Source: an uncultured Opitutales bacterium
GTDB lineage: Bacteria > Verrucomicrobiota > Verrucomicrobiia > Opitutales > UBA953
DNA length: 51,372 nt
Reading direction: 5' to 3'
NCBI GenBank assembly: GCA_934675585.1
Contig: CAKUQY010000014.1
Span: forward strand, 1 to 51,372
Part shown: positions 16,907 through 25,986 of the stretch, in pieces
Numbering within the stretch: position 1 is the first letter of the stretch
Layout of the letters: each line of letters begins with the position of its first letter
Position numbers and translations under genes: made by a program
The notes under the pieces: model-generated
What the model was told of the DNA's origin: nothing
What the model saw: only the letters and a program-made list of their open reading frames with translations
The model's database searches: none

Positions 16907-18022
16907 TTAATAAAGATATTTGTTCCCGCGAAAATTGCGCAAATGGCAAACGCCGTTCTCGTCGATAGATTCAAGATAATTGGGATTTATTGGAATTTTT
17001 CCGCCTCCGTTGGGAGCGTCGATAACAAATTGCGGGACTGCATAACCGCTCGTCCAGCCACGCAACGCGCGAATTAATTCAATGCCACGCGCAACGGGAA
17101 CGCGAAAACGCGACGTTCCCGCAACGCGATCGCAAGCATACAAATAATAAGGCCGCACGCGCACTTGCAACAATCGATGCACGAGCGATTTTAACGTTCC
17201 CGCGTCATCATTTACGTCGCGCAACAGCACAGTTTGCGCTCCCAAAACCGTTCCCGAAAACGCCAAATTTTCGAGCGCCGCGGCGGTTTCGTGCGTTAAT
17301 TCGCGCGGATGATTTACATGAATGCTCAACCAAATAGGACCGTGTTTTTTAAAAATCTTACAAAGCGCGGGCGTGATGCGTTGAGGTAAAAAAACGGGAA
17401 CGCGCGAGCCGATGCGCACAAATTCCAAATGCTCAATTGCGCGCAATGCGCCGAGCAACGCGTCCAATTTTTCATCGCTCAACAACAATGGGTCGCCACC
17501 AGAAATTAAAACATCGCGAATTTCACGATGAGAGCGAATATAATCGAGCGCCGCCGTCAAATCGGGCTCAATCGGCGTTCCCGCGACAATACGCGAACGC
17601 GTACAAAATCGGCAATGCGCCGCGCAAATATTTGTCGCAAGCAACAAAACGCGATCGGGATAACGATGCACTAAATTTGGCACGGGCGAATCGCGTTCTT
17701 CGGCGAGCGGGTCTAAACTTTCATCGTTCCCGCAAAATGTTTCAGCCATCGCGGGAACAACCTGTTTGCGAATCGGACAATTCGCGTTCCCGCGCTCAAT
17801 CAAATTAAAAAAATGAGGTGTGATTATGGTTGAAAATTTATTTTGCATCGCGTCGAGCCCCGCGCGTTCATCATCGGTCAAATCGAGCAAATTTTCCAAT
17901 TGTTCCCGCGAAGCAATGCGATTTTGCATTTGCCAACGCCAATCATTCCAAAGAGCCGCGGGAACGCGTTCCCACAGCCCTTGCCCGCAAAACCAATGCG
18001 CGATTTTGTCAGCGTCTGCCAT
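16907..18022 (-). CDS. kamA: KamA-family radical SAM enzyme (lysine 2,3-aminomutase-like)
   Basis: The 371-residue protein carries the radical SAM cluster motif NICAAHCRFC (Cys133, 137 and 140). It also has the aminomutase landmarks LWNDWRWQMQNRI near the N-terminus, HRYPDRVLLLAT, ISGGDPLLL and PQFVIDAPNGGGKIP, the last near the PLP lysine region. The reaction would be lysine to beta-lysine, either free or for modification of elongation factor P. Length lies between EpmB (about 340) and clostridial aminomutase (about 415), and no efp or epmA gene is in the window, so the role is undecided. Confidence 0.85.
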   Translation of the reverse strand: MADADKIAHWFCGQGLWERVPAALWNDWRWQMQNRIASREQLENLLDLTDDERAGLDAMQNKFSTIITPHFFNLIERGNANCPIRKQVVPAMAETFCGNDESLDPLAEERDSPVPNLVHRYPDRVLLLATNICAAHCRFCTRSRIVAGTPIEPDLTAALDYIRSHREIRDVLISGGDPLLLSDEKLDALLGALRAIEHLEFVRIGSRVPVFLPQRITPALCKIFKKHGPIWLSIHVNHPRELTHETAAALENLAFSGTVLGAQTVLLRDVNDDAGTLKSLVHRLLQVRVRPYYLYACDRVAGTSRFRVPVARGIELIRALRGWTSGYAVPQFVIDAPNGGGKIPINPNYLESIDENGVCHLRNFRGNKYLY

Positions 18023-18036
18023 TCGCGGGAACGCTA

Positions 18037-18888
18037 TTAGAGTTCGCCAACAGGCTTTGGCCCGCCTTCTAACGGGCCGCCTTCGGTGATTTCACGAATG
18101 ATAATTTCGCGCGCCTCATCGACAGAATCGACAATGATAAAATCGCTTAAATCTTCTTTGGAAATGTAGCCCAGTTCATAAAATTTTTCAAAATCAATAA
18201 TACTTTCCCAAAATTCGCGACCGTATAAAATGATCGGAATTTTACGGCCCGATTTGCCCGTTTGCACAAGCGTGAGCATTTCGAACAATTCGTCCATCGT
18301 GCCAAAACCGCCCGGGAACGCGATCAGCGCGCGCGCCAATTTCAAAAACCAATATTTGCGCACAAAAAAGTAACGAAAATCAAAACTCAACGTTGGCGAA
18401 ATGTAAGGATTTAATTTTTGTTCGTACGGGAGCATAATTCCCAGCCCAAGCGTTTTGCCACCAGCTTCAAATGCGCCACGATTCGCCGCTTCCATAATGC
18501 CAGGTCCGCCACCGCTACAAATGTAGAAACGATCAGCAGCTTGCGGGAACGCTTCCATCGTCCATTTTGTCAAATCATACGACAATTGACGCGCCGCTTC
18601 GTAATAAACAGAATTGCGCACATCTTGACGCGCGCGTTTGAGCATTTCTTCTTTTTCGTCTTCCGAAAAAGGTTGCTCTTTTAGACGTTTTTTTAAGGCT
18701 TCGAGCGCAGTTTCAGCGTCCTCTTTTGAAGGTGTTCGCGCCGAACCAAAAACAACTAATGTTTTATGAATGCCGTAAGGATAAAGCCGAAATGCCGGCT
18801 CGATCATCTCACATTCAACGCGAATTGCGCGCGCGGCAGGGCTATTCAAAAAATCTAAATTTTCGTATGCACGTGGAGCTTTTGCCAT
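18037..18888 (-). CDS. LOG-family nucleotide 5'-monophosphate phosphoribohydrolase-like protein
   Basis: The 283-residue protein shows CSGGGPGIMEAANRGA (124-139) and FPGGFGTMDELFE (191-203), the hallmark motifs of the LOG/TIGR00730 Rossmann family, long misnamed lysine decarboxylases. Characterised members cleave the N-glycosidic bond of cytokinin nucleotides or other purine monophosphates. It is longer than the common 190-residue form because of an N-terminal extension of about 45 residues and a helical insert. It lies 14 bases upstream of kamA. Confidence 0.85.
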   Translation of the reverse strand: MAKAPRAYENLDFLNSPAARAIRVECEMIEPAFRLYPYGIHKTLVVFGSARTPSKEDAETALEALKKRLKEQPFSEDEKEEMLKRARQDVRNSVYYEAARQLSYDLTKWTMEAFPQAADRFYICSGGGPGIMEAANRGAFEAGGKTLGLGIMLPYEQKLNPYISPTLSFDFRYFFVRKYWFLKLARALIAFPGGFGTMDELFEMLTLVQTGKSGRKIPIILYGREFWESIIDFEKFYELGYISKEDLSDFIIVDSVDEAREIIIREITEGGPLEGGPKPVGEL

Positions 18889-18999
18889 AGATTTTTTTAG
18901 AGGTTGAGGGTTTTTATTTAATTAAAAGTTTACCCCACAAAACGCGTTCCCGCAACGCTTTTAACTTTCAAGTTTTAAATTTCAACTTTCAACAAAAAT

Positions 19000-19033
19000 C
19001 GCGTTCCCGCAAAGTTGTCTTCACGGGAACGCG
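19000..19033 (-). terminator. Intrinsic terminator of recA built from an inverted GGGAACG pair
   Basis: CGCGTTCCCG and CGGGAACGCG form a 10-bp stem with a 14-base loop, 18 bases behind the recA stop codon, followed on the minus strand by ATTTTTGTT. Confidence 0.85.
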
Positions 19034-19050
19034 TTTTTAATTGCAAAATT

Positions 19051-20106
19051 TTATTGTTCTTCTTCGCTAACGCCGAGCGTTTCGCCGACGACTGCGTGAA
19101 CTTTTTCCATAATTTTATTTTGCAATTCTTCGAGCAATGCAGGATCTTTTTTGAGCGCGGTTTTTGCAGCTTCGCGTCCTTGCCCAATAAGATTGCCGTT
19201 GTACGCAATCCAAGCACCTTTTTTCTCAAGAATTTTGTGCTCCACGCCAAGATCGATAATCGAACCCGTGCGCGAAATGCCTTCGTCGTACATAATATCA
19301 AATTCGCACTCTGTAAATGGCGCTGCGACTTTATTTTTGACGATTTTAACTTTGGTGCGATTGCCAATCACTTTGCCTGATGGTTCTTTAATTTGACCGA
19401 TGCGACGAATGTCAATGCGCACCGACGCAAAGAATTTAAGCGCACGACCGCCAGGAGTCGTCTCTGGGCTGCCAAACATCACGCCAATTTTTTCGCGAAT
19501 TTGGTTCGTAAAAATACAAATACATTTTGCGTTCGAAATCGCAGCGGTCAAACGGCGCATCGCTTGCGACATCATACGCGCTTGCACGCCAACCGTCGAA
19601 TCGCCCATTTGACCATCAAGTTCTTGTTTTGAAACAAGCGCCGCCACCGAGTCGAGCACGACAACATCAACCGCGCCCGAACGAATCAACGTTTCAACAA
19701 TATTCAACGCGTCTTCACCGCTTTCTGGCTGCGAAACTAAAAGATTAGGAACATCCACGCCAACAACTTTTGCATAACGCGGGTCGAGCGCATGTTCAAC
19801 GTCAATAATCGCCGCGGTCCCACCATTGCGCTGACATTGCGCAATCACACTCAAACAAAATGTTGTTTTGCCTGACGATTCTGGACCGTAAATTTCAATA
19901 ATACGTCCGCGTGGCAAACCGCCAACACCCAACGCCAAATCAATCGCAACCGATCCCGTAGAAATCGTCGAAACCTCCAATTTGCCGGCATCGCCCATGC
20001 GCATAAGCGTGCCTTCGCCGTAAGTCTTATTAATTGCCGAAAGCGCCAATTCAAGTGCTTTTTTTGTGTCCGTTCCCGTAGGGGTTGCTGTTTTTTCTTT
20101 TGCCAT
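19051..20106 (-). CDS. recA: Recombinase RecA
   Basis: The 351-residue protein has the complete RecA core: Walker A GPESSGKT (74-81), the central VVLDSVAAL segment, the loop sequence [12 protein letters not shown], and a C-terminal acidic tail ending EEEQ. RecA pairs homologous DNA strands and triggers LexA cleavage. It is a single-gene unit, ended by the inverted-word terminator. It contains only one GGGAACG word (near 20071, in the variable N-terminus), consistent with selection against the word in conserved codons. Confidence 0.97.
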   Translation of the reverse strand: MAKEKTATPTGTDTKKALELALSAINKTYGEGTLMRMGDAGKLEVSTISTGSVAIDLALGVGGLPRGRIIEIYGPESSGKTTFCLSVIAQCQRNGGTAAIIDVEHALDPRYAKVVGVDVPNLLVSQPESGEDALNIVETLIRSGAVDVVVLDSVAALVSKQELDGQMGDSTVGVQARMMSQAMRRLTAAISNAKCICIFTNQIREKIGVMFGSPETTPGGRALKFFASVRIDIRRIGQIKEPSGKVIGNRTKVKIVKNKVAAPFTECEFDIMYDEGISRTGSIIDLGVEHKILEKKGAWIAYNGNLIGQGREAAKTALKKDPALLEELQNKIMEKVHAVVGETLGVSEEEQ

Positions 20107-20170
20107 ATTTTTTTAAATGTTTGATTGTGAACAATAGTTTATTATACGAATTTTTTAGCCTTCCCGCGAA

Positions 20171-20824
20171 TTAAAAACGCAGGCGATAGCCAAGCTCAAT
20201 CGCGTCTGAATGCGCCTCCACATTTGTCCACGAAGAAATATACGAAACGCGATAACTCAAATAAACAGCCGAGTTAGGATTAAAATTATATTCCACATAT
20301 GGTCGCAATGAATACATGCTGCTCAAAGCTGCATGAAAACTGCCACCATTTTCTTTGTATGACGAAACACCTATCGGAGAATACCCGAGCAAAAGTCCTG
20401 CTGAAAACTGACGTGTAATATCGCAAGCGGCTCCTGCGACGAGCGACAAATTAAGCGTTTCAAAATACACATTGCGATTATTGCGTTCACCCCAAGCATA
20501 AGCGCCAAACAATTCGCCGCCAAAAAGTAATTTCCAATCGGGGGCTTCATCGACATTTTTTTGCAAAACAACATTAAACGCTCCGCCCCAACCGCGGCAA
20601 TTGCGAGCATCCGCGCCCATATCAAACAAGCGCATTGTCGAGAGCGACAAAAATAAAGTACTTTTGCGTGGAGAAAAATAAAATTCTCGATGCGCCGACT
20701 CTTTGCGTGACTTATTTTCGCTCGCCAAAATATCGCTCACGCAGTAAGAGCCGTTCGCAAACATCGCGGGAACGCCCAACGCGAACATCGCCATTAAAAT
20801 TGAACAAAAAGTTTTTATTTGCAT
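20171..20824 (-). CDS. Predicted outer-membrane beta-barrel protein
   Basis: From the ATG at 20824 the protein has 217 residues with a signal peptide (about 1-23). The rest alternates polar and aromatic residues in short strands (for example TLFLSLSTMRLFD, YVEYNFNPNSAVYLSYRVSYI) and ends in LGYRLRF. A C-terminal Phe is the usual outer-membrane assembly signal. I recognise no specific family. Tight transport or adhesion roles cannot be assigned. It stands alone between recA and tRNA-Leu. Confidence 0.65.
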   Translation of the reverse strand: MQIKTFCSILMAMFALGVPAMFANGSYCVSDILASENKSRKESAHREFYFSPRKSTLFLSLSTMRLFDMGADARNCRGWGGAFNVVLQKNVDEAPDWKLLFGGELFGAYAWGERNNRNVYFETLNLSLVAGAACDITRQFSAGLLLGYSPIGVSSYKENGGSFHAALSSMYSLRPYVEYNFNPNSAVYLSYRVSYISSWTNVEAHSDAIELGYRLRF

Positions 20825-20881
20825 ACATACAAGAATGACAATAAAACGAAAAACCCGCAACATTTTGTTGCGGGTTAAAAA

Positions 20882-20967
20882 TGGTGCTCAAGAGGGGACT
20901 CGAACCCCTAAGCCTCTCGGCATATGCACCTCAAGCATACGTGTCTACCAATTTCACCACCTGAGCA
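20882..20967 (-). tRNA. tRNA-Leu (anticodon GAG)
   Basis: On the minus strand the sequence begins TGCTCAGGTGGTGAAATTGG and ends in an encoded CCA. The anticodon stem-loop TATGC-TTGAGGT-GCATA gives anticodon GAG. A long variable arm (around GCCGAGAGGC) marks it as a class II tRNA, and the seven-base acceptor stem pairs with one G-U. Confidence 0.96.
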
Positions 20968-21119
20968 ATTGTGAAAGTAAATTTAATTAAATCATACCAA
21001 CAAATCAAATGCAAGCACAAAAAATCGCGGGAACAAAACAACGGCGGGAACGCAAATTTCGCAGATTGGCGGGGAGCGGGGAATGAGGAGAACTCTCAAC
21101 TCTCGACTCTAAACTCTCC

Positions 21120-21728
21120 CTATTTTTTGCTTAATTCATCAACGTCAGGATATTCCCTGGGTTCGCCCTTGGCTTTATTTTTCAGCTCATAGCAATAATC
21201 AATAAAATTGAGAATCAAAAAATAAAAAACGCCAATACAAATACCACAATCTGCAATATTAAACGCAGGCCAATGATAATCGACAATCGGCAAGCGCACA
21301 TCCAAAAAATCGATGACAAATCCATGAAAAACACGATCAATCAAATTGCCAATAATGCCGCCACAAAGCAAGCCCATCGGCAATTGCATTTCTCGATTTT
21401 TCACTTCAAGCGATTTGCGGCAGAAAAAAATCAAACCCAAACAAACAATCGCAAATGCACTCAACAAAAATTGCTGTCCCGAAAATATCGACCACGCAGC
21501 GCCTTCGTTGCGCACGTGCACCAAGTTAAAAAAGTCGGGAACAATCACCACGGGATCGTATCCGTAGCCCTCGCCGTATGTCGGGAACGGCAAATTTAGC
21601 GCCACCAAACACTTAGTTACTTGGTCGCACAACACGACCAATAACAAGTATTTCCAAAAGGCAAAATAGGCGCGAAAACGCTTAATTCTCGCAAAGACTA
21701 TTCGCCACAATTGAGCCAAAATTCCCAT
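21120..21728 (-). CDS. lspA: Lipoprotein signal peptidase (signal peptidase II)
   Basis: LspA removes signal peptides from diacylglyceryl-modified prolipoproteins in the inner membrane. The 202-residue protein has four hydrophobic segments and both catalytic aspartates: Asp131 in GNLIDRVFHGFVIDF and Asp160 in WPAFNIADCGI. It is about 40 residues longer than usual, from an N-terminal extension and a soluble C-terminal tail. Its ATG overlaps the stop codon of the DksA-like gene by one base (TAATG), and ileS lies just upstream, an ileS-lspA arrangement known from many bacteria. Confidence 0.95.
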   Translation of the reverse strand: MGILAQLWRIVFARIKRFRAYFAFWKYLLLVVLCDQVTKCLVALNLPFPTYGEGYGYDPVVIVPDFFNLVHVRNEGAAWSIFSGQQFLLSAFAIVCLGLIFFCRKSLEVKNREMQLPMGLLCGGIIGNLIDRVFHGFVIDFLDVRLPIVDYHWPAFNIADCGICIGVFYFLILNFIDYCYELKNKAKGEPREYPDVDELSKK

Positions 21729-22807
21729 TAATCGATAATGTCTTCGTCGAGCATTTTTTCTTTTTTATTAGGCATATCGCTATCGTCACTGCGACGCGTT
21801 TCGATATCAGAACCCAACATATCTTGAACCGTTGCCGCGTGCATTTTGCGTGCATTTTGTGCTTGTTCGCGTTCGGTTTTACGTTGTTCTTCTGCGCCAC
21901 GACGAGCATATGGCATTTTTTTCAAACGCTCCATCGCGATTGGTTTGCCGGTAACTTCGTCGATTCCGTATTTGCCTGTTTTCATACGATTAATCGCTGC
22001 AGAAATTTCAGTCAAAGCAAATTTAACTTTTTCAATGCGCGCAATCGCAACATCGCGGTCAAACGCTTCTGTATCAATGTCTGCCGTGTGGTCGCCAAGC
22101 GCGGTAAAATCGCCCGTTTCTTCTTTCGATTCTTGACTATTTAATTTTGACTTATAAATTTCAAGCAATTGCTGATTATTTTTGCGCAAATCTAACAATT
22201 CCTTATAAAGTCCGCGCCATTTTGCGGGAATGAGTTTTTCTTCGTCTTGTTGAGCCGTTTTTGAAAATGGGTCGATGCCGCCAAACAAATCTTTAATCGA
22301 TGCAGGGCCAATCACTTTGTCGGTTTTTTTTGCCTTAGGCAACGTCATCAAAACCGTTACTTTGTCGTTTGAGCCCGCCTCGAGATCCGCGTCATCTGGA
22401 TTGTAAAGTTTAAATGTTTGCGTTCCGACCAAATCAAGCAACGCCACCAATTCCATCGGCGAATACGCACGACGGGAACACATATTTAACGACAATTTTG
22501 GCGTTTTAATTTCGCGTGGCACCGCAATCGTTTTTATTTCGGGAACAAGTGGCGGTTCCACGTTCTTCACGGGAGCAACTTTCTTCGCGGGAACGGCTTT
22601 CGCCACGACCTTCTTCGCGGGAACGGCTTTCGCCACGACCTTCTTCGCGGGAACGGCTTTCGCCACAACCTTCTTCGCGGGAACGGCTTTCGCCACGACC
22701 TTCTTCGCGGGAACGCTCTTTTTTGCGGGCGTTTTCGCGATGGTTTTCTTCACGGGAACGGCTTTTTTTGCCACAGTTTTTTTATTTTCTTTTTTTGATT
22801 TTGCCAT
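21728..22807 (-). CDS. DksA/TraR-like protein with Lys/Ala/Val-Pro-rich N-terminal repeats
   Basis: The 359-residue protein combines two parts. Residues 1-80 are a histone-tail-like region with tandem ten-residue repeats VVAKAVPAKK (30-76). Residues about 195-315 form a long coiled coil followed by GKYGIDEVTGKPIAMERLKKMPYA, matching the C-terminal zinc-finger region of DksA/TraR proteins. The cysteines of that finger are replaced by non-ligands, so it would be a zinc-free variant. DksA-like proteins enter the RNA polymerase secondary channel; the basic tail might bind nucleic acid. It sits between ileS and lspA. Confidence 0.75.
   Translation of the reverse strand: MAKSKKENKKTVAKKAVPVKKTIAKTPAKKSVPAKKVVAKAVPAKKVVAKAVPAKKVVAKAVPAKKVVAKAVPAKKVAPVKNVEPPLVPEIKTIAVPREIKTPKLSLNMCSRRAYSPMELVALLDLVGTQTFKLYNPDDADLEAGSNDKVTVLMTLPKAKKTDKVIGPASIKDLFGGIDPFSKTAQQDEEKLIPAKWRGLYKELLDLRKNNQQLLEIYKSKLNSQESKEETGDFTALGDHTADIDTEAFDRDVAIARIEKVKFALTEISAAINRMKTGKYGIDEVTGKPIAMERLKKMPYARRGAEEQRKTEREQAQNARKMHAATVQDMLGSDIETRRSDDSDMPNKKEKMLDEDIID
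22581..22716. repeat. Coding tandem repeat, 30-bp unit, four full copies
   Basis: A 30-base unit, beginning TTCTTCGCGGGAACGGC on the plus strand, is repeated at 22581, 22611, 22641 and 22671 and partly at 22701, with one base difference (22667). Each copy contains one GCGGGAACG word. The unit is in frame and encodes ten residues. Confidence 0.95.
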
Positions 22808-22825
22808 GACAGAAATTATACGTTT

Positions 22826-25654
22826 TTATGCGTTGATTTTTAAATCTGGATATTTTTCTTTGAGTGCTTCGAGACAACGCGGCGAAACCGCGCCAAATTC
22901 TCCTGCCTCAACCAATTCAGGAACCCAGCGCCACGAACGAGGACATTTTTGATAGCCCAAACTTGCCGCGGTTACCGCATCGACAGCCAAAGCCGTTCCC
23001 GCGGGAGCGTCCACCAACTTCACGCCCGAAACATTAAATGTTTCTTCGAGAATTGTTTCATATTTTTTGAGCAATGCAAATGTTGCGTCTGCGGGATCGC
23101 AAGTAATGGTAACCACAGCTTCGAGCGGTTGGCCAATTACTTTTGCATCACGCAATGCTTGCAATTTCAAATTAATCGCATCGCGCGCTTTCAACAATGC
23201 TTCAAAGTCTGCAACTTCTTGCGTGAACGCCAATTCTGGCGTGAGCGTTGGCCATTGTTGCAGCAAAATTGAATTTTCTGTGTATTCGTTTTTCGCGGTA
23301 AAATAGCCCCACGCTTCGTCGGTTGTAAATGGCAACATCGGCGCGAGCATTTTGAGATAAGCCGTGAAAATCGTGTAAATCGCGGTTTGCGATGAACGAC
23401 GTTCTGGCGCGCTCGCCGCAAGCGTGTACAAACGATCTTTCAACAAATTGTGATAAGTCGCCGAAAGCGTTTCCACCGTGAACGCGTCAATCGCCGCGTA
23501 AGCTTTGTGGAATTCGTAATTTTCGTAATTTTTCGTTACTTCAGCGAGCAACGCATAAAATTTGCCAATCGCCCATTTGTCAATAATCGTCAATTGCTCA
23601 AATGGCACCGCGTCTTTTGCGGGATCAAAATCGTAAAGATTCGAAAGCTGATAACGAATCGTGTTGCGAATATTGCGATATTGCGTTGCCGTTGCGTCAA
23701 AAATGCTGTCCGAAATCGGAATATCACTTTGATAATTTTCTGACGCAATCCACAAGCGCACAATATCCGCGCCATATTTTGAAACATAGCCATCTGCCGT
23801 TTGTGGCTTGCCGTCCGACTTTGAAATCTTTTGGCGCGTGCCCTCGTTCACGACAAATCCATGCGTAATTACTTTTTTGTATGGCGCGCCTTTAAAATTA
23901 ATCACGCCTGTCCAAAGCGACGATTGGAACCAGCCGCGGTGTTGGTCGCTGCCTTCCAAATACAAATCCGCAGGCCAAGCCAAATCGGGATTGCGCTTCA
24001 AAACAGCCGCGTTTGACGAGCCCGAATCGATCCAAACGTCCAAAGTATCCGTTCCCGCGAGGAGTTTGTCTGGCGTTGGCCAGTTCGACGGCAACGCGAT
24101 CCCGTCAAGCAATTCTGCGGGCGTTTTCGCAAACCACAAATCCGTTCCCGCCACCGCAATTTTTTCAGCCAAAGCGCGAATCACTCCCGCGTCCAAAAAC
24201 GCTTCGCGCGTTTCCGCGTGATAAAATACTGGAATCGGCACGCCCCATGAACGTTGACGCGAAATGCACCAGTCGGGACGCCCTTCAACTGCCGCGCGAA
24301 TGCGGTTTTCTCCGCTCGCGGGAACCCAAGAAACATTGCCAATTTGCGCCAACGCGTTTTGACGCAAACCGTCCTTGTCGAGCGCAACAAACCATTGATC
24401 CATCGCGCGGAAAATCACTGGCGTTTTCGAACGCCAACAATGCGGATAACTGTGCAAAATTTTGCCCGTTTTCAACAAACGACCACTCGCTTCAAGCAAT
24501 TGCAAAACCGCAATGTTTGCGGGACATTTACCATTCGTGTCTAAAACAGAAACGCCCACGAGCGACGCAGGAACTTGCCCGTCGTCCACATAAACACCCT
24601 CATCGTTGACGGGACAATAAATTTCGATCCCGTAGCGCATACAAGTTTGGTAGTCTTCCATACCGTGGCCGCCCGCCGTGTGCACGCAACCCGTGCCACT
24701 GTCTGCTGTAATATAATCAGCACAAACAACTGGCGAAAACCGTTTGCAGAATGGGTGCTCTGTTTTGATGCCTTCGAGGTCTTTACCCAAATATTTTTTT
24801 CCTTTGGTCGCTCCCGCCAATTCGCAATCGGCAATAAATTTTTCTGCCAAAGCGTCCGCAACAATATAAGTTTTTCCCGCGTGAACGACTTCAACATATT
24901 CAAATTCTGGGTGCACCGCAATCGCCATGTTCGCAGGAATCGTCCAAGGCGTCGTCGTCCAAATCACAAAATTGCGCGCCGTTGCTGCGGGAACGCCCGT
25001 TTCTGGGAACGCCACCCAAATCGACGTAGAAGTGTGATCTTTGTACTCAATTTCCGCCTCTGCCAACGCTGTTTTGCAAGGAATCGACCAGTAAACCGGA
25101 CGCTTACTGCGATAGATCAAACCTTGCTCAACCATATTCGCAAACGTGCGCACAATGTCCGCCTCGTAAGCTGGATTTTTGGTTTTATATTCTGCCGCCC
25201 AATCAGCCAAAATGCCGAGGCGGCGAAATTGCTTGCGTTGTTTTTCAATAAAACCTTCAGAAAAATCTGCGCACGCTTTGCGAATTTCGAGCGGCGAAAG
25301 CGTTTTAGCTTGCGCGTGCAATTCTTTCATCACTTTGTGCTCGATAGGCAAACCATGGCAATCCCAGCCGGGAACGTAAGGCACGCGATAACCATTCATC
25401 GTTTTGTAGCGCATGATAATGTCTTTGAGCAACTTGTTCAAAGCCGTGCCAATGTGCACATCGCCATTCGTAAATGGCGGACCATCGTGCAAAATAAACG
25501 ATTTGCCCGTCGCCTTATTTAACGCCTGCAAGCGTTGATACAAATCTGTTTTCTCCCAAAAAGCAATGCGTTCTGGCTCGCGTTGAGTCAAACGTGCTTG
25601 CATTGGAAAATCTGTTACCGGAAGATTAAGAGTATCCTTAAATTTGATAGCCAT
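22826..25654 (-). CDS. ileS: Isoleucyl-tRNA synthetase
   Basis: IleS charges tRNA-Ile. The 942-residue class I synthetase shows the HIGH-type motif in PPFTNGDVHIGTALN, the WDCHGLPIEHKV editing/entry segment, and KISKSDGKPQ as the KMSKS loop. The C-terminal region ends with CPRSW and SPRCLEAL, a degenerate form of the zinc-finger tail. The downstream gene starts 18 bases later, so ileS, the DksA-like gene and lspA probably form an operon. Confidence 0.96.
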   Translation of the reverse strand: MAIKFKDTLNLPVTDFPMQARLTQREPERIAFWEKTDLYQRLQALNKATGKSFILHDGPPFTNGDVHIGTALNKLLKDIIMRYKTMNGYRVPYVPGWDCHGLPIEHKVMKELHAQAKTLSPLEIRKACADFSEGFIEKQRKQFRRLGILADWAAEYKTKNPAYEADIVRTFANMVEQGLIYRSKRPVYWSIPCKTALAEAEIEYKDHTSTSIWVAFPETGVPAATARNFVIWTTTPWTIPANMAIAVHPEFEYVEVVHAGKTYIVADALAEKFIADCELAGATKGKKYLGKDLEGIKTEHPFCKRFSPVVCADYITADSGTGCVHTAGGHGMEDYQTCMRYGIEIYCPVNDEGVYVDDGQVPASLVGVSVLDTNGKCPANIAVLQLLEASGRLLKTGKILHSYPHCWRSKTPVIFRAMDQWFVALDKDGLRQNALAQIGNVSWVPASGENRIRAAVEGRPDWCISRQRSWGVPIPVFYHAETREAFLDAGVIRALAEKIAVAGTDLWFAKTPAELLDGIALPSNWPTPDKLLAGTDTLDVWIDSGSSNAAVLKRNPDLAWPADLYLEGSDQHRGWFQSSLWTGVINFKGAPYKKVITHGFVVNEGTRQKISKSDGKPQTADGYVSKYGADIVRLWIASENYQSDIPISDSIFDATATQYRNIRNTIRYQLSNLYDFDPAKDAVPFEQLTIIDKWAIGKFYALLAEVTKNYENYEFHKAYAAIDAFTVETLSATYHNLLKDRLYTLAASAPERRSSQTAIYTIFTAYLKMLAPMLPFTTDEAWGYFTAKNEYTENSILLQQWPTLTPELAFTQEVADFEALLKARDAINLKLQALRDAKVIGQPLEAVVTITCDPADATFALLKKYETILEETFNVSGVKLVDAPAGTALAVDAVTAASLGYQKCPRSWRWVPELVEAGEFGAVSPRCLEALKEKYPDLKINA

Positions 25655-25986
25655 GATTTTAAAAAATTATGCAACAATTATGTCATCTTTGATATGTTCC
25701 CGCGAGCATAAAATCGACCGTATTTAAAAGAATATCTGAACGGAGGGAATATTGCTGATTGAGATTTCACGGGAACGCGCTTTTCGCGAAGCGCTCTTGA
25801 AATTTTTCTTCGCGTAAATTAGCGTTTATTCGTAGTTGAAAAAATCCTGTTCCTGTCCCCAAACTCGCGAACGTGAGTGAGCGAGCGTAAGCTACTCGCA
25901 ATCGGTGTTAAAAAAACGTTCCCGCAAAGTTGCCTTCACGGGAACGCCAAAACAATATGAAAAATCTTTAAAGTCCGTTTTGAAAT
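25655..25986. other. Intergenic region upstream of ileS with repeats
   Basis: This 332-base gap holds no supported gene. It contains a terminator for the upstream gene (25916-25946), a copy of CGCTTTTCGCGAAGCGCTC (also near 103-123) and a copy of the CGTAAATTAGCGTTTATTCG repeat at 25812-25850. The ileS promoter or leader must lie within 25655-25740, but I see no clear T-box motif. Confidence 0.6.
25916..25946 (-). terminator. Intrinsic terminator built from an inverted GGGAACG pair
   Basis: CGTTCCCG (25916-25923) pairs with CGGGAACG (25939-25946), and on the minus strand a run of T follows. It is 41 bases behind the SGNH-hydrolase stop codon. The loop is nearly the same as in the recA terminator. 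Confidence 0.85.

Noticed and set aside
22581..22716. Possible CRISPR-like array
   Set aside because: The 30-base units are head to tail with no spacers and are in frame within a gene.
25655..25740. T-box leader of ileS
   Set aside because: I looked for the T-box consensus and an antiterminator before ileS and saw none.
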